NCBI RefSeq assembly: GCF_035581365.1
Contig: NZ_CP141590.1
Location: 434,001 to 498,000, forward strand
From: Tsuneonella sp. CC-YZS046
GTDB taxonomy: Bacteria > Pseudomonadota > Alphaproteobacteria > Sphingomonadales > Sphingomonadaceae
DNA length: 64,000 bases
Direction of reading: 5' to 3'
Shown: positions 1 through 8,988 of the stretch, piece after piece
Layout of the letters: each line of letters begins with the position of its first letter
Position numbering within the stretch: position 1 is the first letter of the stretch
Notes under the pieces: model-generated
What the model was told of the DNA's origin: nothing
The model's database searches: none
Seen by the model: only the letters and a program-made list of their open reading frames with translations
Made by a program: the position numbers and the translations under genes

Positions 1-1
1 C

Positions 2-1063
2 GCTCTCGACGCCGATGACACGGCGATGCTGGTCTATACCTCGGGCACTACCGGACGGCCCAAGGGGGCGATGATCAGCCATGGCAACATGTTTTCGGCC
101 GCGCGGTTCTATCGCGATTGGGTGGATCTGCGCGAGACCGATGCGGTGCTTGCGCTGGCGCCGTTGTTTCATGTGACCGGATTGTCCGGCCATATCTTCC
201 TGGCGATCGACGCGGCCGCGCCGGTGATATTCAACTATCGCTTCGAGCCCAGAGTGATGCTGGAGGCGGTCGTGGAGCACAAGCCGAGCTTCACTGTCGG
301 CGCGATCACCGCCCTCAATGCGCTGACCGGATATTCCGGTTTCCGGAAGGAGCAATTCTCCAGCCTGCGCGCCATTCTTTCCGGCGGCGCGCCGATTCCG
401 CCTGCGGTGCGCCAGCAGTTTTTCGACCGGACCGGCCTGTGGATCGGCAATGTCTACGGGCTGACCGAGACCAGCGGGCCGATCACCGCTTCGCCGGTGG
501 GCGCCGACATTCCGGTCGATCCGCAATCGGGTGCGCTTTCGACGGGGATCGCCGTCAATTGCACGCTGATTAGCTTCCGGGATGGGGATGGGCGCGAAGC
601 CCCGGTGGGCGAGGTGGGGGAACTTGTGGCGCAGGGGCCTGGGGTGGTTTCAGGCTATTGGAACAAGCCGCAGGAAACCGAGGAAGCCATGCGGGAGTTC
701 GGGTTCATGACCGGGGACATGGGCTTTCGCGACGAACAGGGGTGGGTCTATCTGGTCGACCGCAAGAAGGACATGATTATTGCGTCCGGCTACAAGGTCT
801 GGCCGCGAGAGGTGGAGGATGTGATCTATCTCCATCCGGCGGTACGGGAAGTGGCGGTGGTCGGCGTGCAGGACCAGTATCGGGGCGAAACGGTCAAGGC
901 CGTGGTCAGCCTCAAGCCCGGGGCCGCCGCGCAGGCGGATGAGATCAGGGAGTTCTGTAAGCAGCGCCTTGCCGCCTATAAATATCCCCGGATCGTCGAC
1001 ATCGTCGAGGAATTGCCCAAGACCCTGACGGGCAAGATCATCCGGGCGGCCGTGCGGGACTGA
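2..1063 (+). CDS. AMP-forming acyl-CoA synthetase, C-terminal part (5' end outside window)
   Basis: The frame is already open at base 2, so the N-terminus lies to the left of the window. The visible part opens with the phosphate-binding loop of the ANL superfamily (YTSGTTGRPKG), followed by the adenylation core with NVYGLTETSG. The hinge GDMGFRDEQG leads into the C-terminal lid domain, which ends in the conserved LPKTLTGKI with the catalytic lysine. The family activates a carboxylate to an acyl-adenylate and then an acyl-CoA. The substrate cannot be read from sequence; a medium or long fatty acid or an aromatic acid are both possible. Given the oxygenase and dehydrogenase genes downstream, a catabolic role is likely. 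About 150-200 residues are missing compared with a full-length enzyme. Confidence 0.93.
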   Translation, partial: ALDADDTAMLVYTSGTTGRPKGAMISHGNMFSAARFYRDWVDLRETDAVLALAPLFHVTGLSGHIFLAIDAAAPVIFNYRFEPRVMLEAVVEHKPSFTVGAITALNALTGYSGFRKEQFSSLRAILSGGAPIPPAVRQQFFDRTGLWIGNVYGLTETSGPITASPVGADIPVDPQSGALSTGIAVNCTLISFRDGDGREAPVGEVGELVAQGPGVVSGYWNKPQETEEAMREFGFMTGDMGFRDEQGWVYLVDRKKDMIIASGYKVWPREVEDVIYLHPAVREVAVVGVQDQYRGETVKAVVSLKPGAAAQADEIREFCKQRLAAYKYPRIVDIVEELPKTLTGKIIRAAVRD

Positions 1064-1263
1064 TTTTCCGAAAGCAGGAAGGATGGCGGGTGCTTTGCAT
1101 CCGTTCCTGATTAATAATGGCGCAGGAATGCGCGGGTTTTGCAAAGCCGGTGGGGCCAGCCTGCCGAAATAGAGCCGAACCGGATATGTTGGGCATTGGC
1201 GCTTCCGGGTGACGCGGTATGCGGCCGCGATCAACCTGGGCCTGCAGTCACCACCCGCACATC

Positions 1264-2151
1264 ATGCGTCATAAAGAGCGGTTTCTATTATGCCGGCCCG
1301 CGGGCGGCTTTTACGATATGCTCTGCCAGATCGGTTTGTGCTGCGTCTATGCCGACAAGTGGAACAGAATCGTTCTGGTCGATACCAGCCATCCCACCAC
1401 GGAATATTTCCGGGATCGCTTCTCGAACTATTTCGGAAGCCTGAGGCGCAATCTGCTGCTCGACATTTCTGGCATCAGGGCACGTCTGGCGAGGTTGCCG
1501 GTGCATCCCGTGGAATTGTCGGGCCGCCTGCATGAATATGCCGCGGTTGCGGGCAAGCCGTGCGGGCCGATGGTAGACCGGGCCACCGGCATCCCGCTGA
1601 CTTTCGATTTCACCCGGGATCACGATCATCCCCTGCTGGTGCATCACACCTGGGGGCGCAGCCGGTTTCCGCTGCAGGCTCTGGAAAGGATGCGGCTGCA
1701 TCCTGCCCTCCGGCTCGAGGTGGTCAGGCGCATGAAGGAGATCGGCGCGCCCTTCACCGCGCTTCATGTCAGGGCGACCGATTATCAGACCGATTACCGG
1801 GCCGGGATCGCAGGCTTGAAAGACAAGCTGGCAGGCCCGGTATTCGTGGCGACGGACAATCGGCAAGTGCTGGATTTCATCCGCGCGGAATGTCCCGACG
1901 CCGATGTATATTCCTTCTCCTCGCTACCGGAGGAAAGCCGTCCCTTGCACGATCTGAGCGGGCAGAAGGGCGATGTCTACGAGATCAACCGCGACGCGAT
2001 CGTCGATGTGCTGATGCTTGCCCATGCGAAGACCCTCTATGCGTTTCGACTACAGCCCAATCCGCTCGGCGCCAGCCTGTCGGGCTATTCGCGGCTGGCC
2101 TTCGATCTGCGTAACAACCGCCGATTGCTGGACCGCTTGATGTCGCGATAA
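1264..2151 (+). CDS. Orphan glycosyltransferase with fucosyltransferase-like fold
   Basis: About 295 residues. The N-terminus has a GGFYDMLCQIG segment of the kind seen at the start of nucleotide-sugar transferases of the fucosyltransferase superfamily. In the middle is HVRATDYQTDY, which fits the H-x-R-x-x-D motif of the GT11, GT23 and O-fucosyltransferase groups. It is followed by VFVATDN and then DVLMLAHAKTLYA, matching the usual order of donor-site motifs. There is no signal peptide or membrane segment. Neither candidate start, the ATG at 1264 nor an in-frame ATG at 1219, has a clear ribosome-binding site; 1264 was chosen because the conserved part begins right after it. No glycan or polysaccharide genes adjoin it, so acceptor and donor are unknown. 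The exact CAZy family is unassigned. Confidence 0.6.
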   Translation: MRHKERFLLCRPAGGFYDMLCQIGLCCVYADKWNRIVLVDTSHPTTEYFRDRFSNYFGSLRRNLLLDISGIRARLARLPVHPVELSGRLHEYAAVAGKPCGPMVDRATGIPLTFDFTRDHDHPLLVHHTWGRSRFPLQALERMRLHPALRLEVVRRMKEIGAPFTALHVRATDYQTDYRAGIAGLKDKLAGPVFVATDNRQVLDFIRAECPDADVYSFSSLPEESRPLHDLSGQKGDVYEINRDAIVDVLMLAHAKTLYAFRLQPNPLGASLSGYSRLAFDLRNNRRLLDRLMSR

Positions 2152-2189
2152 TCCGGGGAATGCCTTCGGTGCAAGCCGTGGAGCATCGC

Positions 2190-3140
2190 CTATCGGGCCT
2201 GATCCGGGGTGGCGCCGACATGCGCCGCGCCTCGCTCGATGGCCAGGCGCTCCTGCCGGAAGCGCTCGCGATAGCGCGCGCGTTGCTCCGCCGTGCGTTC
2301 CTCATGGCAGGCCGGGCAACTGACGCCTTCTTCATAGAGATGCGAAGCGCGATCCTCTTCGCTGACCGGCCGCCGGCAGGCATGGCACAATGCATGGGTG
2401 CCGGGCGCAAGTCCGTGGCCCACCGTCACGCGCTGGTCGAACACGAAGCATTCCCCTTGCCACAGGCTGTCTTCCGGGGCGACCGTCTCGAGATATTTCA
2501 GGATTCCGCCCTGGAGATGATAGACATCGTCTATCCCCTCGGCCTTGAGGAAGGCGGTGGATTTCTCGCAGCGAATGCCGCCGGTGCAGAACATCGCGAC
2601 CTTGGGTGGGATGCCAGCGCCCAGCAGCCTGTCGCGCTCTGCCCGGAACCATGCGGGAAAGTCGCGGAAGGTTCTGGTCTTGGGGTCTATGGCGCCCCGG
2701 AACGTGCCCACCGCGACCTCATAGTCGTTGCGCGTGTCGATCAGGATGGTGCCGGGCTGCGAGATCAGGCTGTTCCACTCCTCCGGTGCGACATAATGCC
2801 CCACGCTCAGCAGCGGGTCGATTCCCGGCTGGCCCATGGTCACGATCTCGCGCTTGATCCGCACCTTCATGCGATGGAACGGCTGGGTTTCCGCGCGCGA
2901 GAACTTCACTTCCAGATCCTCGCAGCCCGGCCACTGGCGGATATGTTCCAGCACTGTGCCGATTGCGCCGTCCGTGCCTGAAATGGTGCCGTTGATGCCT
3001 TCCGGGGCGACCAGCAGCGTGCCCTTGACGCCCTTTGCGCAGCACAGTTTCGCCAGCGCCGCGCGTGCCGCGCCGCAATCGTGGAGAGGAAAGAATTTGT
3101 AGAGCGCAGCGACGCGGATCGGCTGGCTGGGAACGGTCAT
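2190..3140 (-). CDS. trhO: tRNA uridine(34) hydroxylase, rhodanese-domain protein
   Basis: A 316-residue member of the TrhO/YceA (UPF0176) family. These proteins hydroxylate uridine 34 of certain tRNAs, giving 5-hydroxyuridine, the first step toward the cmo5U and mo5U wobble modifications. Residues 1-100 form the N-terminal alpha/beta domain with VAPEGINGTISG. A rhodanese domain follows with ILIDTRNDYE and the reactive loop MFCTGGIRCEKS (Cys185 and Cys191). The C-terminus has paired cysteines (CHAC and CPAC) that could hold a metal, then an Arg/Glu-rich tail. The ATG at 3140 was chosen because GGAA lies about 9 bases ahead. The frame remains open upstream to 3311, but that stretch shows no family similarity. 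Confidence 0.9.
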   Translation of the reverse strand: MTVPSQPIRVAALYKFFPLHDCGAARAALAKLCCAKGVKGTLLVAPEGINGTISGTDGAIGTVLEHIRQWPGCEDLEVKFSRAETQPFHRMKVRIKREIVTMGQPGIDPLLSVGHYVAPEEWNSLISQPGTILIDTRNDYEVAVGTFRGAIDPKTRTFRDFPAWFRAERDRLLGAGIPPKVAMFCTGGIRCEKSTAFLKAEGIDDVYHLQGGILKYLETVAPEDSLWQGECFVFDQRVTVGHGLAPGTHALCHACRRPVSEEDRASHLYEEGVSCPACHEERTAEQRARYRERFRQERLAIERGAAHVGATPDQAR

Positions 3141-3204
3141 GTCGGGAATTTCCATGGATTGTGCATCGGGGCGGATAGACGAGGCCGGGGAATGCTGCGC
3201 GGCC

Positions 3205-4641
3205 TTATTGGTCGAAGCGCCTGCGGATGACGAGATTGCGGATTTCCGACATATCCTCCATCGCAAATCGAACCCCTTCGCGGCCAAGGCCGGAATCCTT
3301 GACCCCGCCATATGGCATGTTGTCCACCCTGTAGGATGGAACGTCGTTTATCACGATTCCGCCGACTTCGAGGCGATCCCAAGCGTCGAGCGCCTTGAAG
3401 ATGTCGCGGGTGAAGATGCCGGCCTGCAGGCCGAACTTGCTGTCATTGACGATCGCCAGCGCTTCCTCAAAGGAACCGAACGGCACCAGGAATGCAACCG
3501 GCCCGAACGCCTCCTCGAGGTTCAGCTTCGTGTCGCGCCTCACGCCTTCCAGCAATGTCGGCTCCAGCATGGCGCCGTCCCGATTTCCCCCGCACAGGAG
3601 GCGAGCGCCCTTCACGGTGGCTTCCGCTATCCAGGCTTCGAGTCTCCTCGCTTCCTCTTCGTCGATCATCGGGCCGACGAAAGTGCCCTCCTTTCGGGGA
3701 TCGCCGGTGACGAGCGCTTTGGTCCCCTCGACGAGGCGTTGGCGGAATTGCTCGTAGATATTCTCATGGACCAGGATGCGCTGCACGCCGATGCAGCTCT
3801 GGCCCGACTGATAGAACGCGCCGAACAACACGCGGCTCACCGCATCCTCGATGTCCGCATCCTGATCGACGATTACGGCGGCATTGCCGCCCAGTTCCAG
3901 CACCACTTTCTTCTTGCCGGCCTTCGCCTTGAGATCCCAGCCCACCTCAGGGGAGCCGGTGAACGAAAGCAGTTTCAAACGTTCGTCGGTGGTGAGCAAT
4001 TCCGCGCCGTCCCGGCTCGCGGGCAGGATCGAGAAGGCGCCTTCCGGCAGATCCGTCTCCGCCAGGATTTCGCCGATTATCAAGGCGCCGAGCGGGGTTC
4101 TGCTGGCCGGCTTCAATACGAAGGGGCAGCCGACCGCGATGGCAGGGGCTATCTTGTGGGCGGCCAGGTTGAGCGGAAAATTGAAGGGTGAAATGAAAGA
4201 GCACGGGCCGATCGGCACTCTCTTCCAGATTCCCTGATACCCTCGTGCGCGAGGGCTGATGTCGAGAGGCTGGACTTCGCCGGTTATTCTGACGGCCTCC
4301 TCCGCCGCGATCTTGAAGGTGTCGATAAGCCGGCTCACCTCCCCGCGGCTGTCCTTGATCGGCTTTCCGGCCTCGATGCACAGCACCTGGGCCAGTTCCT
4401 CTTCCCGTTGCCTGAAACGCGCGACGCAATGCTGCAGCACTTCCTGCCGCTCGTAGCTCGCCATGCGGGCCATCGGCTCGGCGGCATCGTGCGCGGCTGC
4501 GATGCCATCCGCGATGGTGCCGGCATCCGCCAGGGCGACGCGAGTCACCACATCGCCTGTATATTTGTCCTTTACTTCAAGGTCGGAGTTTAAATAAACT
4601 TCCTTGTTTGCCAGAAACAAAGGATATTGCTCTTTTGTCAT
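3205..4641 (-). CDS. NAD(P)-dependent aldehyde dehydrogenase
   Basis: A complete 478-residue member of the aldehyde dehydrogenase superfamily. It oxidises an aldehyde to the acid with NAD(P). Visible catalytic elements are Asn154 in SPFNFP, the cofactor-binding Lys177 in VLKPAS, the general base Glu249 in LELGGN and the nucleophile Cys283 in SGQSCIG. The C-terminal PYGGVKDSGLGREG is typical. The sequence is closest in feel to the phosphonoacetaldehyde/lactaldehyde/non-phosphorylating glyceraldehyde-3-phosphate dehydrogenase group, but the substrate is not determined. It lies just upstream of trhO on the same strand, 64 bases away. Its position beside acyl-CoA synthetase and oxygenase genes suggests catabolism. 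Confidence 0.92.
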   Translation of the reverse strand: MTKEQYPLFLANKEVYLNSDLEVKDKYTGDVVTRVALADAGTIADGIAAAHDAAEPMARMASYERQEVLQHCVARFRQREEELAQVLCIEAGKPIKDSRGEVSRLIDTFKIAAEEAVRITGEVQPLDISPRARGYQGIWKRVPIGPCSFISPFNFPLNLAAHKIAPAIAVGCPFVLKPASRTPLGALIIGEILAETDLPEGAFSILPASRDGAELLTTDERLKLLSFTGSPEVGWDLKAKAGKKKVVLELGGNAAVIVDQDADIEDAVSRVLFGAFYQSGQSCIGVQRILVHENIYEQFRQRLVEGTKALVTGDPRKEGTFVGPMIDEEEARRLEAWIAEATVKGARLLCGGNRDGAMLEPTLLEGVRRDTKLNLEEAFGPVAFLVPFGSFEEALAIVNDSKFGLQAGIFTRDIFKALDAWDRLEVGGIVINDVPSYRVDNMPYGGVKDSGLGREGVRFAMEDMSEIRNLVIRRRFDQ

Positions 4642-4907
4642 GAATTAATCAGCCGGCATGATGTTGATCGTATGATTTTGGCGATATGTTATCTCCCTGA
4701 AGTTTACAGGGCGGAACGCGGCGCGACAAGTTCCTGGCTTGCCGCGTCACGGGGGAAACCCGGCGCATATTCCCGACGCGGCGGAATGCGGAGCGATGGG
4801 ATGGCAATATGAAGATGGGGGTCGTCTACCCCGGCTGGACTGCAGGATAACGACGCGACAGGGTTCCCGCGCGATGCCGGCCGGAGTCTTCCGCCTGGGG
4901 CCTGACT

Positions 4908-5564
4908 CTAGTTGACGAGCAGGCCTCGTTCGAAGATTTTTCGATGCGCTTCGTCCATCACCGAGCGCACCCGGTCGGACAGGGAATATATTTTCGAGCG
5001 CAGATCCAGCGGATCGGGGCGAGCTTCCACGATGCTCATGTCCGACATTCGTTTCAGAGTGTAGAACAGCGCTGTGCTGGAATACTCCCCTGTTTCCAGG
5101 AGATCCACCGCCCGCGCTTCAAAGGATTCGTAGAGATTGACGGCTATTCTATATTCTATCGAATAATATTTTATTCCAAGCTCATCCTCTATCATTTTTA
5201 TCCGGTCGTGCATCGAGCCAAACCAATTCTCTCCCCTCTGGGGGGATCGCGATTTCATCCATGCATGGATGGAGAGGTGCGCGCATTCCAGCAGGTTCCG
5301 CGTATCGGGGTGCAAATCGTAGCATTGATGGCCCGTGTCGGCAGGGGAGGGCCTGGTCTGCAGCAGCCCGGATCTCTTGAGTTCGTTCAGCGCCAGAAAA
5401 AGAGTTGAGCTGGGAATCGCGCAGGCCGTCAGGATAGAATGAGGGGATGAAACTCCATTTTCGTAAATATATGAAATAATGGAATATTGCCGAGTATAGA
5501 CGCGCAACCGCGTCGCCTTCTCGACTTCCGCTACTATTTCCGAGATGCTTTGCGTGCGTGTCAT
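4908..5564 (-). CDS. Transcriptional regulator with two tandem winged-helix units
   Basis: A 218-residue protein without a recognisable effector domain. Residues 26-96 and 137-207 can be aligned over 71 positions without a gap. Both units have a Q/E-Y start, a SST(A)LF recognition-helix region followed by a Leu-rich helix and LKR, then an RP-x-P wing and a closing E-x-AH. Each looks like a MarR- or PadR-like winged helix, so one chain may supply both halves of a dimer-like DNA-binding module. It is divergently transcribed from the hydrolase/PQQ/Rieske operon and 204 bases away from its first gene, and is therefore a good candidate regulator for it. The family name is uncertain; the internal duplication is the visible fact. 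Confidence 0.65.
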   Translation of the reverse strand: MTRTQSISEIVAEVEKATRLRVYTRQYSIISYIYENGVSSPHSILTACAIPSSTLFLALNELKRSGLLQTRPSPADTGHQCYDLHPDTRNLLECAHLSIHAWMKSRSPQRGENWFGSMHDRIKMIEDELGIKYYSIEYRIAVNLYESFEARAVDLLETGEYSSTALFYTLKRMSDMSIVEARPDPLDLRSKIYSLSDRVRSVMDEAHRKIFERGLLVN

Positions 5565-5768
5565 GGGTCTTCAAGGCAGCTCAGGATCATGACTCGGGCG
5601 TCATCGCCCTATTTGCCAATTCGGCCCCGCCTCATGCAAACCAAAATTTCCATCACATTTTGTAGTTGCGGCGGCCCGATTGGCTTTCCCATAATCGCTC
5701 GAAAGAAACAAACGGTATCCGGGCTTCGGCCCGGTTCTCGCAAAGATTTCCCTGCCGTGGAGAGTGTA

Positions 5769-6854
5769 ATGCCCAATGCAGACCGGCTTCCGAAGGATGA
5801 CGAAGTCGTAACCGACAATTACGTGAAGCTCTCCCGCGGGGGCATCCGCTATCTTGAGGCGGGGCCGGTCGACGGGCCTCTGCTGATCTTCATCCATGGC
5901 TGGCCGGAACTCGCGATCAGCTATCGCCATCAATTGCCGGTTTTCGGGCAATTGGGCTTCCGCGCCATCGCGCCGGATATGCCCGGCTTCGGCGGGTCAG
6001 CCGTGCATCAAAAGCACGAGGATTACGCGCTGGAAAAGCTGAATCGCGACATGGCCGAGTTTGTCGACGCGCTGGGCGCAGGCCAGGCCGTGTGGATCGG
6101 CCATGACTGGGGGAGCCTGGTCGTGTGGAGTTTCGCGGCCCACTATCCGGAAAAATGCAGCGCGGTCGCCAGCCTGTGCGTTCCTTACCGGACTGTCGAG
6201 CTTGGCGTGGATCACCTGATTACCACGGTGGATCGGTCGGTATACGATCCCCAGGAGCACCCGGCGGGGCCGTGGGATTACATGCTGTTCTATCAGGAAA
6301 GTTTCGACAGGGCGCGCAAGGTGTTCGAGCGGGATACCGAGGCTTTCTTCCGCTTCATGTTCGGGAAGGGCGATCCCAAGGGATTCGACCAGCCCACCAT
6401 TACCGCGGGGGTGCGCAAGCGCGGCGGCTGGTTCGGCAACGATGCCTCTCCGCCGGAAGCGGCGCGCGATGACGCCATCGTCGATCAGAACGCCCTGTCC
6501 GTCTATGTCGCGGCCTATCGACGCTCCGGCTTCTTCGGTGCGGACTCCTATTACATGAACCATGAAGCCAATGCGGAATACGCTTCTCGCTCGGTCAATG
6601 GCGGGCGGCTGGACATGCCGGTCCTGTTCGTGTCCGCCGATTACGATTACTGGTGCGACACCGTGCGCAATACCGTCTTCGGCGAGGAGATGCGCAGGCT
6701 CTGTTCCGATCTCACGGCGTTCAGAGTGCCGGCTGGGCACTGGATCATGCAGGAAGAGCCGACAAAGGTGAATTCGGCGCTCTGCCATTGGCTCGCCACC
6801 CGGGCGAAGGTCTGGCCCGATCTGCCGGCGCCGGATTGGAAGCCGATCGATTGA
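5769..6854 (+). CDS. Alpha/beta hydrolase, epoxide hydrolase-like
   Basis: 361 residues. HGWPE at 43-47 is the oxyanion motif HG-x-P of epoxide hydrolases and haloalkane dehalogenases. The nucleophile is Asp113 in GHDWGS, rather than the serine of esterases. The acid is probably in SADYDYWCD and the histidine in PAGHW near the C-terminus. Tyrosines in the cap (YMLFYQES and SYYMN) could be the epoxide-activating pair. The ATG at 5769 is preceded by GGAGAG at good spacing; the frame is open further upstream to 5487, but that part overlaps the divergent regulator and shows no family similarity. It is the first gene of a six-gene operon and probably opens an epoxide or hydrolyses a related intermediate. 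Confidence 0.85.
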   Translation: MPNADRLPKDDEVVTDNYVKLSRGGIRYLEAGPVDGPLLIFIHGWPELAISYRHQLPVFGQLGFRAIAPDMPGFGGSAVHQKHEDYALEKLNRDMAEFVDALGAGQAVWIGHDWGSLVVWSFAAHYPEKCSAVASLCVPYRTVELGVDHLITTVDRSVYDPQEHPAGPWDYMLFYQESFDRARKVFERDTEAFFRFMFGKGDPKGFDQPTITAGVRKRGGWFGNDASPPEAARDDAIVDQNALSVYVAAYRRSGFFGADSYYMNHEANAEYASRSVNGGRLDMPVLFVSADYDYWCDTVRNTVFGEEMRRLCSDLTAFRVPAGHWIMQEEPTKVNSALCHWLATRAKVWPDLPAPDWKPID

Positions 6855-6870
6855 TCGTCGGGGTCAGGTG

Positions 6871-8964
6871 ATGCGCAAGAAATCAGGGCTGTGCCTGCTG
6901 TCGCTGTTGGTTGCCTTGGCGCTTCCGGCGATCCTTTCGGCTGGCGCGCAGGCATCGGTGGCGCCCGCGCCTTATACGGAGCAATGCGCGGGATGCCATG
7001 GCCGCACATTGCAGGGCGCCTTTGGGCCGGCGCTTTCCGGCGATGCGTTCCGCAAGAAATGGGCGGGAAAGGTGGCGAGCCTGCGGGCTTATATCGCCAA
7101 GAGCATGCCGCCGGGGCAAGCCGGGGTGCTGAACGGCGCCCAATATGACCAGGTCACCAGATATATAGCGGACGTCAACAAGCTGGGCAGCCTGGCGGCG
7201 GACGATGCCGCTCCGCCCCCGCAGGCCCCTGCCGAAGCGGAAGCTGCCGTTTCCGAAGGAAATGTCGCGGGCGGACAATTCGGCGAAGCCGATTTCGACG
7301 ACGATGGCTTCAAGGCGGAGATGGAACGTCGCCGGAAACTTCTGGCGAGTCTGTCAGAGGTCACCGATGCGGAATTGCTCGCGCCTGCGCCGTCCGATTG
7401 GCTGCAATGGCGCCGCACCTATGACGCGCAGGGTTTCTCGCCGCTCGCCGGCATCAACCGCAAGAATGTCATAAGCCTTGGAATGCGCTGGAGCCTGGCC
7501 CTGCCCCAGGGCACCAACCAGATCGCGCCGCTGGTCCATGAAGGCGTGATCTTCGCCAACAGCGCCGGCACGGTGATGGCGATCGAGGCCGACACGGGCA
7601 CCGTGCTGTGGCAATACAGCCGCCCCGCCAAAGTCAAGCCGCTCGGCCCCCCGGTGACAAATCCCCGCAGCATGGCGCTGTATGGGCACAGCCTGTTCGT
7701 TCCCACCGTCGACAATCACATGCTGGCTCTCGATTTCCGGACCGGAGAGCTGTTGTGGGATCATCACGTCGAAGGCCCGGGCGAGATGCTGCGCATGACA
7801 GCCGGGCCGGTGGTGGTCCATGGCAAGGTCATCCAGGGCATATCCGGCTGCGCGGGAAGCTATGTCCCGGGCGGCTGCTTCATCGTTGCGCTGGATAGCC
7901 GGACGGGCAAGGAACTCTGGCGCTTCAACACGATCGCCCCGCCCGGGTCGCCCGACGATAGCTGGAATAGTGCGCCCCTGGATGAGCGGGTCGGCGGATC
8001 GGTGTGGACCACAGGCAGTTACGACCAATCCACCGGCCTGGTCTATTTGGGTACCGGCCAGACCTATCGCATCAAGCCACTGATGGAAAAATCGGCCGCG
8101 GGCCAGCGCGATGAAGCGCTGTATACCAACACCACATTGGCGCTGGAGCCGGATAGCGGGAAGCTGGTCTGGCATTACCAGCACATGGCCCGGGAACTGT
8201 GGGATCTGGACTGGTCGTTCGAGCGCACGCTGGCCACGATCCCCGTCGATGGGAAGCCGCGCCGGGTGGTCATGACCATGGGCAAGATCGGCGTTCTCGA
8301 CGTGCTGGACGCCAGGACCGGCGACTATCTCTTCTCGCGCGATCTGGGCTTGCAGGATCTGGTGACGGACATCGATCCCAAGACCGGGCGCAAGACCATT
8401 CGCGCAGGCGCGGAGCCGATCGCAAACGAAGCCGTGCCGATCTGCCCGTTCCCCTCCGGCATAAGGAATTTTCCGGCGACGTCCTATGACGAGCGTTCCG
8501 GAACCCTGTACATTCCCGGCACGGAATCCTGCATGAACTATATGTGGCGCCCGCAGGAAGCCGATTGGGACATTGCCTATCAGATGCTGCCGAGGCCGGA
8601 CAGCGACGGCAAGTTCGGCCGGGTGGATGCCATGGATGTGCGCGGCAAGGCGAACGGCTGGAACGTTCGCCGGCGCGCCGGGCTTTCCAGCGCGGTCGTG
8701 GCCACACAAGGAGGGCTGCTGTTTGAAGGGGCTCTCGACCGTTATTTCCGGGCGCTGGACAGCTCATCCGGCAAGGAACTCTGGTCGGCTCGCCTTCCCG
8801 ATGTTCCGAATGCCTTTCCAGTAAGCTATGCTGTGGGCGGTAAACAGTGTATCGTCATCACGACTGGCGGCGGCGGTCCAACGGATGCAACCTACAGTGC
8901 GTTTACTCCCGAGAATAAGCGCACCGCCTCCGCCACGATCATGTTCGCGTTTTGCGAACGATAG
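6871..8964 (+). CDS. PQQ-dependent dehydrogenase with N-terminal cytochrome c domain
   Basis: A 697-residue periplasmic quinohaemoprotein. A signal peptide (residues 1-29, ending AQAS) precedes a cytochrome c domain with CAGCH at 39-43 and a likely axial methionine at 79. An acidic Ala/Pro linker follows, then an eight-bladed propeller. At least six blades show the tryptophan-docking pattern A-x-D/E-x-x-(S/T)-G-x-x-x-W, for example AIEADTGTVLW and ALDSRTGKELW. A GCAGSYVPGGC segment probably forms a disulphide. Classical type II alcohol dehydrogenases carry the haem domain at the C-terminus, so the order here is reversed. It begins 16 bases after the hydrolase; GTG at 6868 is an alternative start. 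It likely oxidises an alcohol or aldehyde intermediate and passes electrons to the respiratory chain. Confidence 0.9.
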   Translation: MRKKSGLCLLSLLVALALPAILSAGAQASVAPAPYTEQCAGCHGRTLQGAFGPALSGDAFRKKWAGKVASLRAYIAKSMPPGQAGVLNGAQYDQVTRYIADVNKLGSLAADDAAPPPQAPAEAEAAVSEGNVAGGQFGEADFDDDGFKAEMERRRKLLASLSEVTDAELLAPAPSDWLQWRRTYDAQGFSPLAGINRKNVISLGMRWSLALPQGTNQIAPLVHEGVIFANSAGTVMAIEADTGTVLWQYSRPAKVKPLGPPVTNPRSMALYGHSLFVPTVDNHMLALDFRTGELLWDHHVEGPGEMLRMTAGPVVVHGKVIQGISGCAGSYVPGGCFIVALDSRTGKELWRFNTIAPPGSPDDSWNSAPLDERVGGSVWTTGSYDQSTGLVYLGTGQTYRIKPLMEKSAAGQRDEALYTNTTLALEPDSGKLVWHYQHMARELWDLDWSFERTLATIPVDGKPRRVVMTMGKIGVLDVLDARTGDYLFSRDLGLQDLVTDIDPKTGRKTIRAGAEPIANEAVPICPFPSGIRNFPATSYDERSGTLYIPGTESCMNYMWRPQEADWDIAYQMLPRPDSDGKFGRVDAMDVRGKANGWNVRRRAGLSSAVVATQGGLLFEGALDRYFRALDSSSGKELWSARLPDVPNAFPVSYAVGGKQCIVITTGGGGPTDATYSAFTPENKRTASATIMFAFCER

Positions 8965-8988
8965 AAACGGGTCCGGAGAGAGAGTTTC

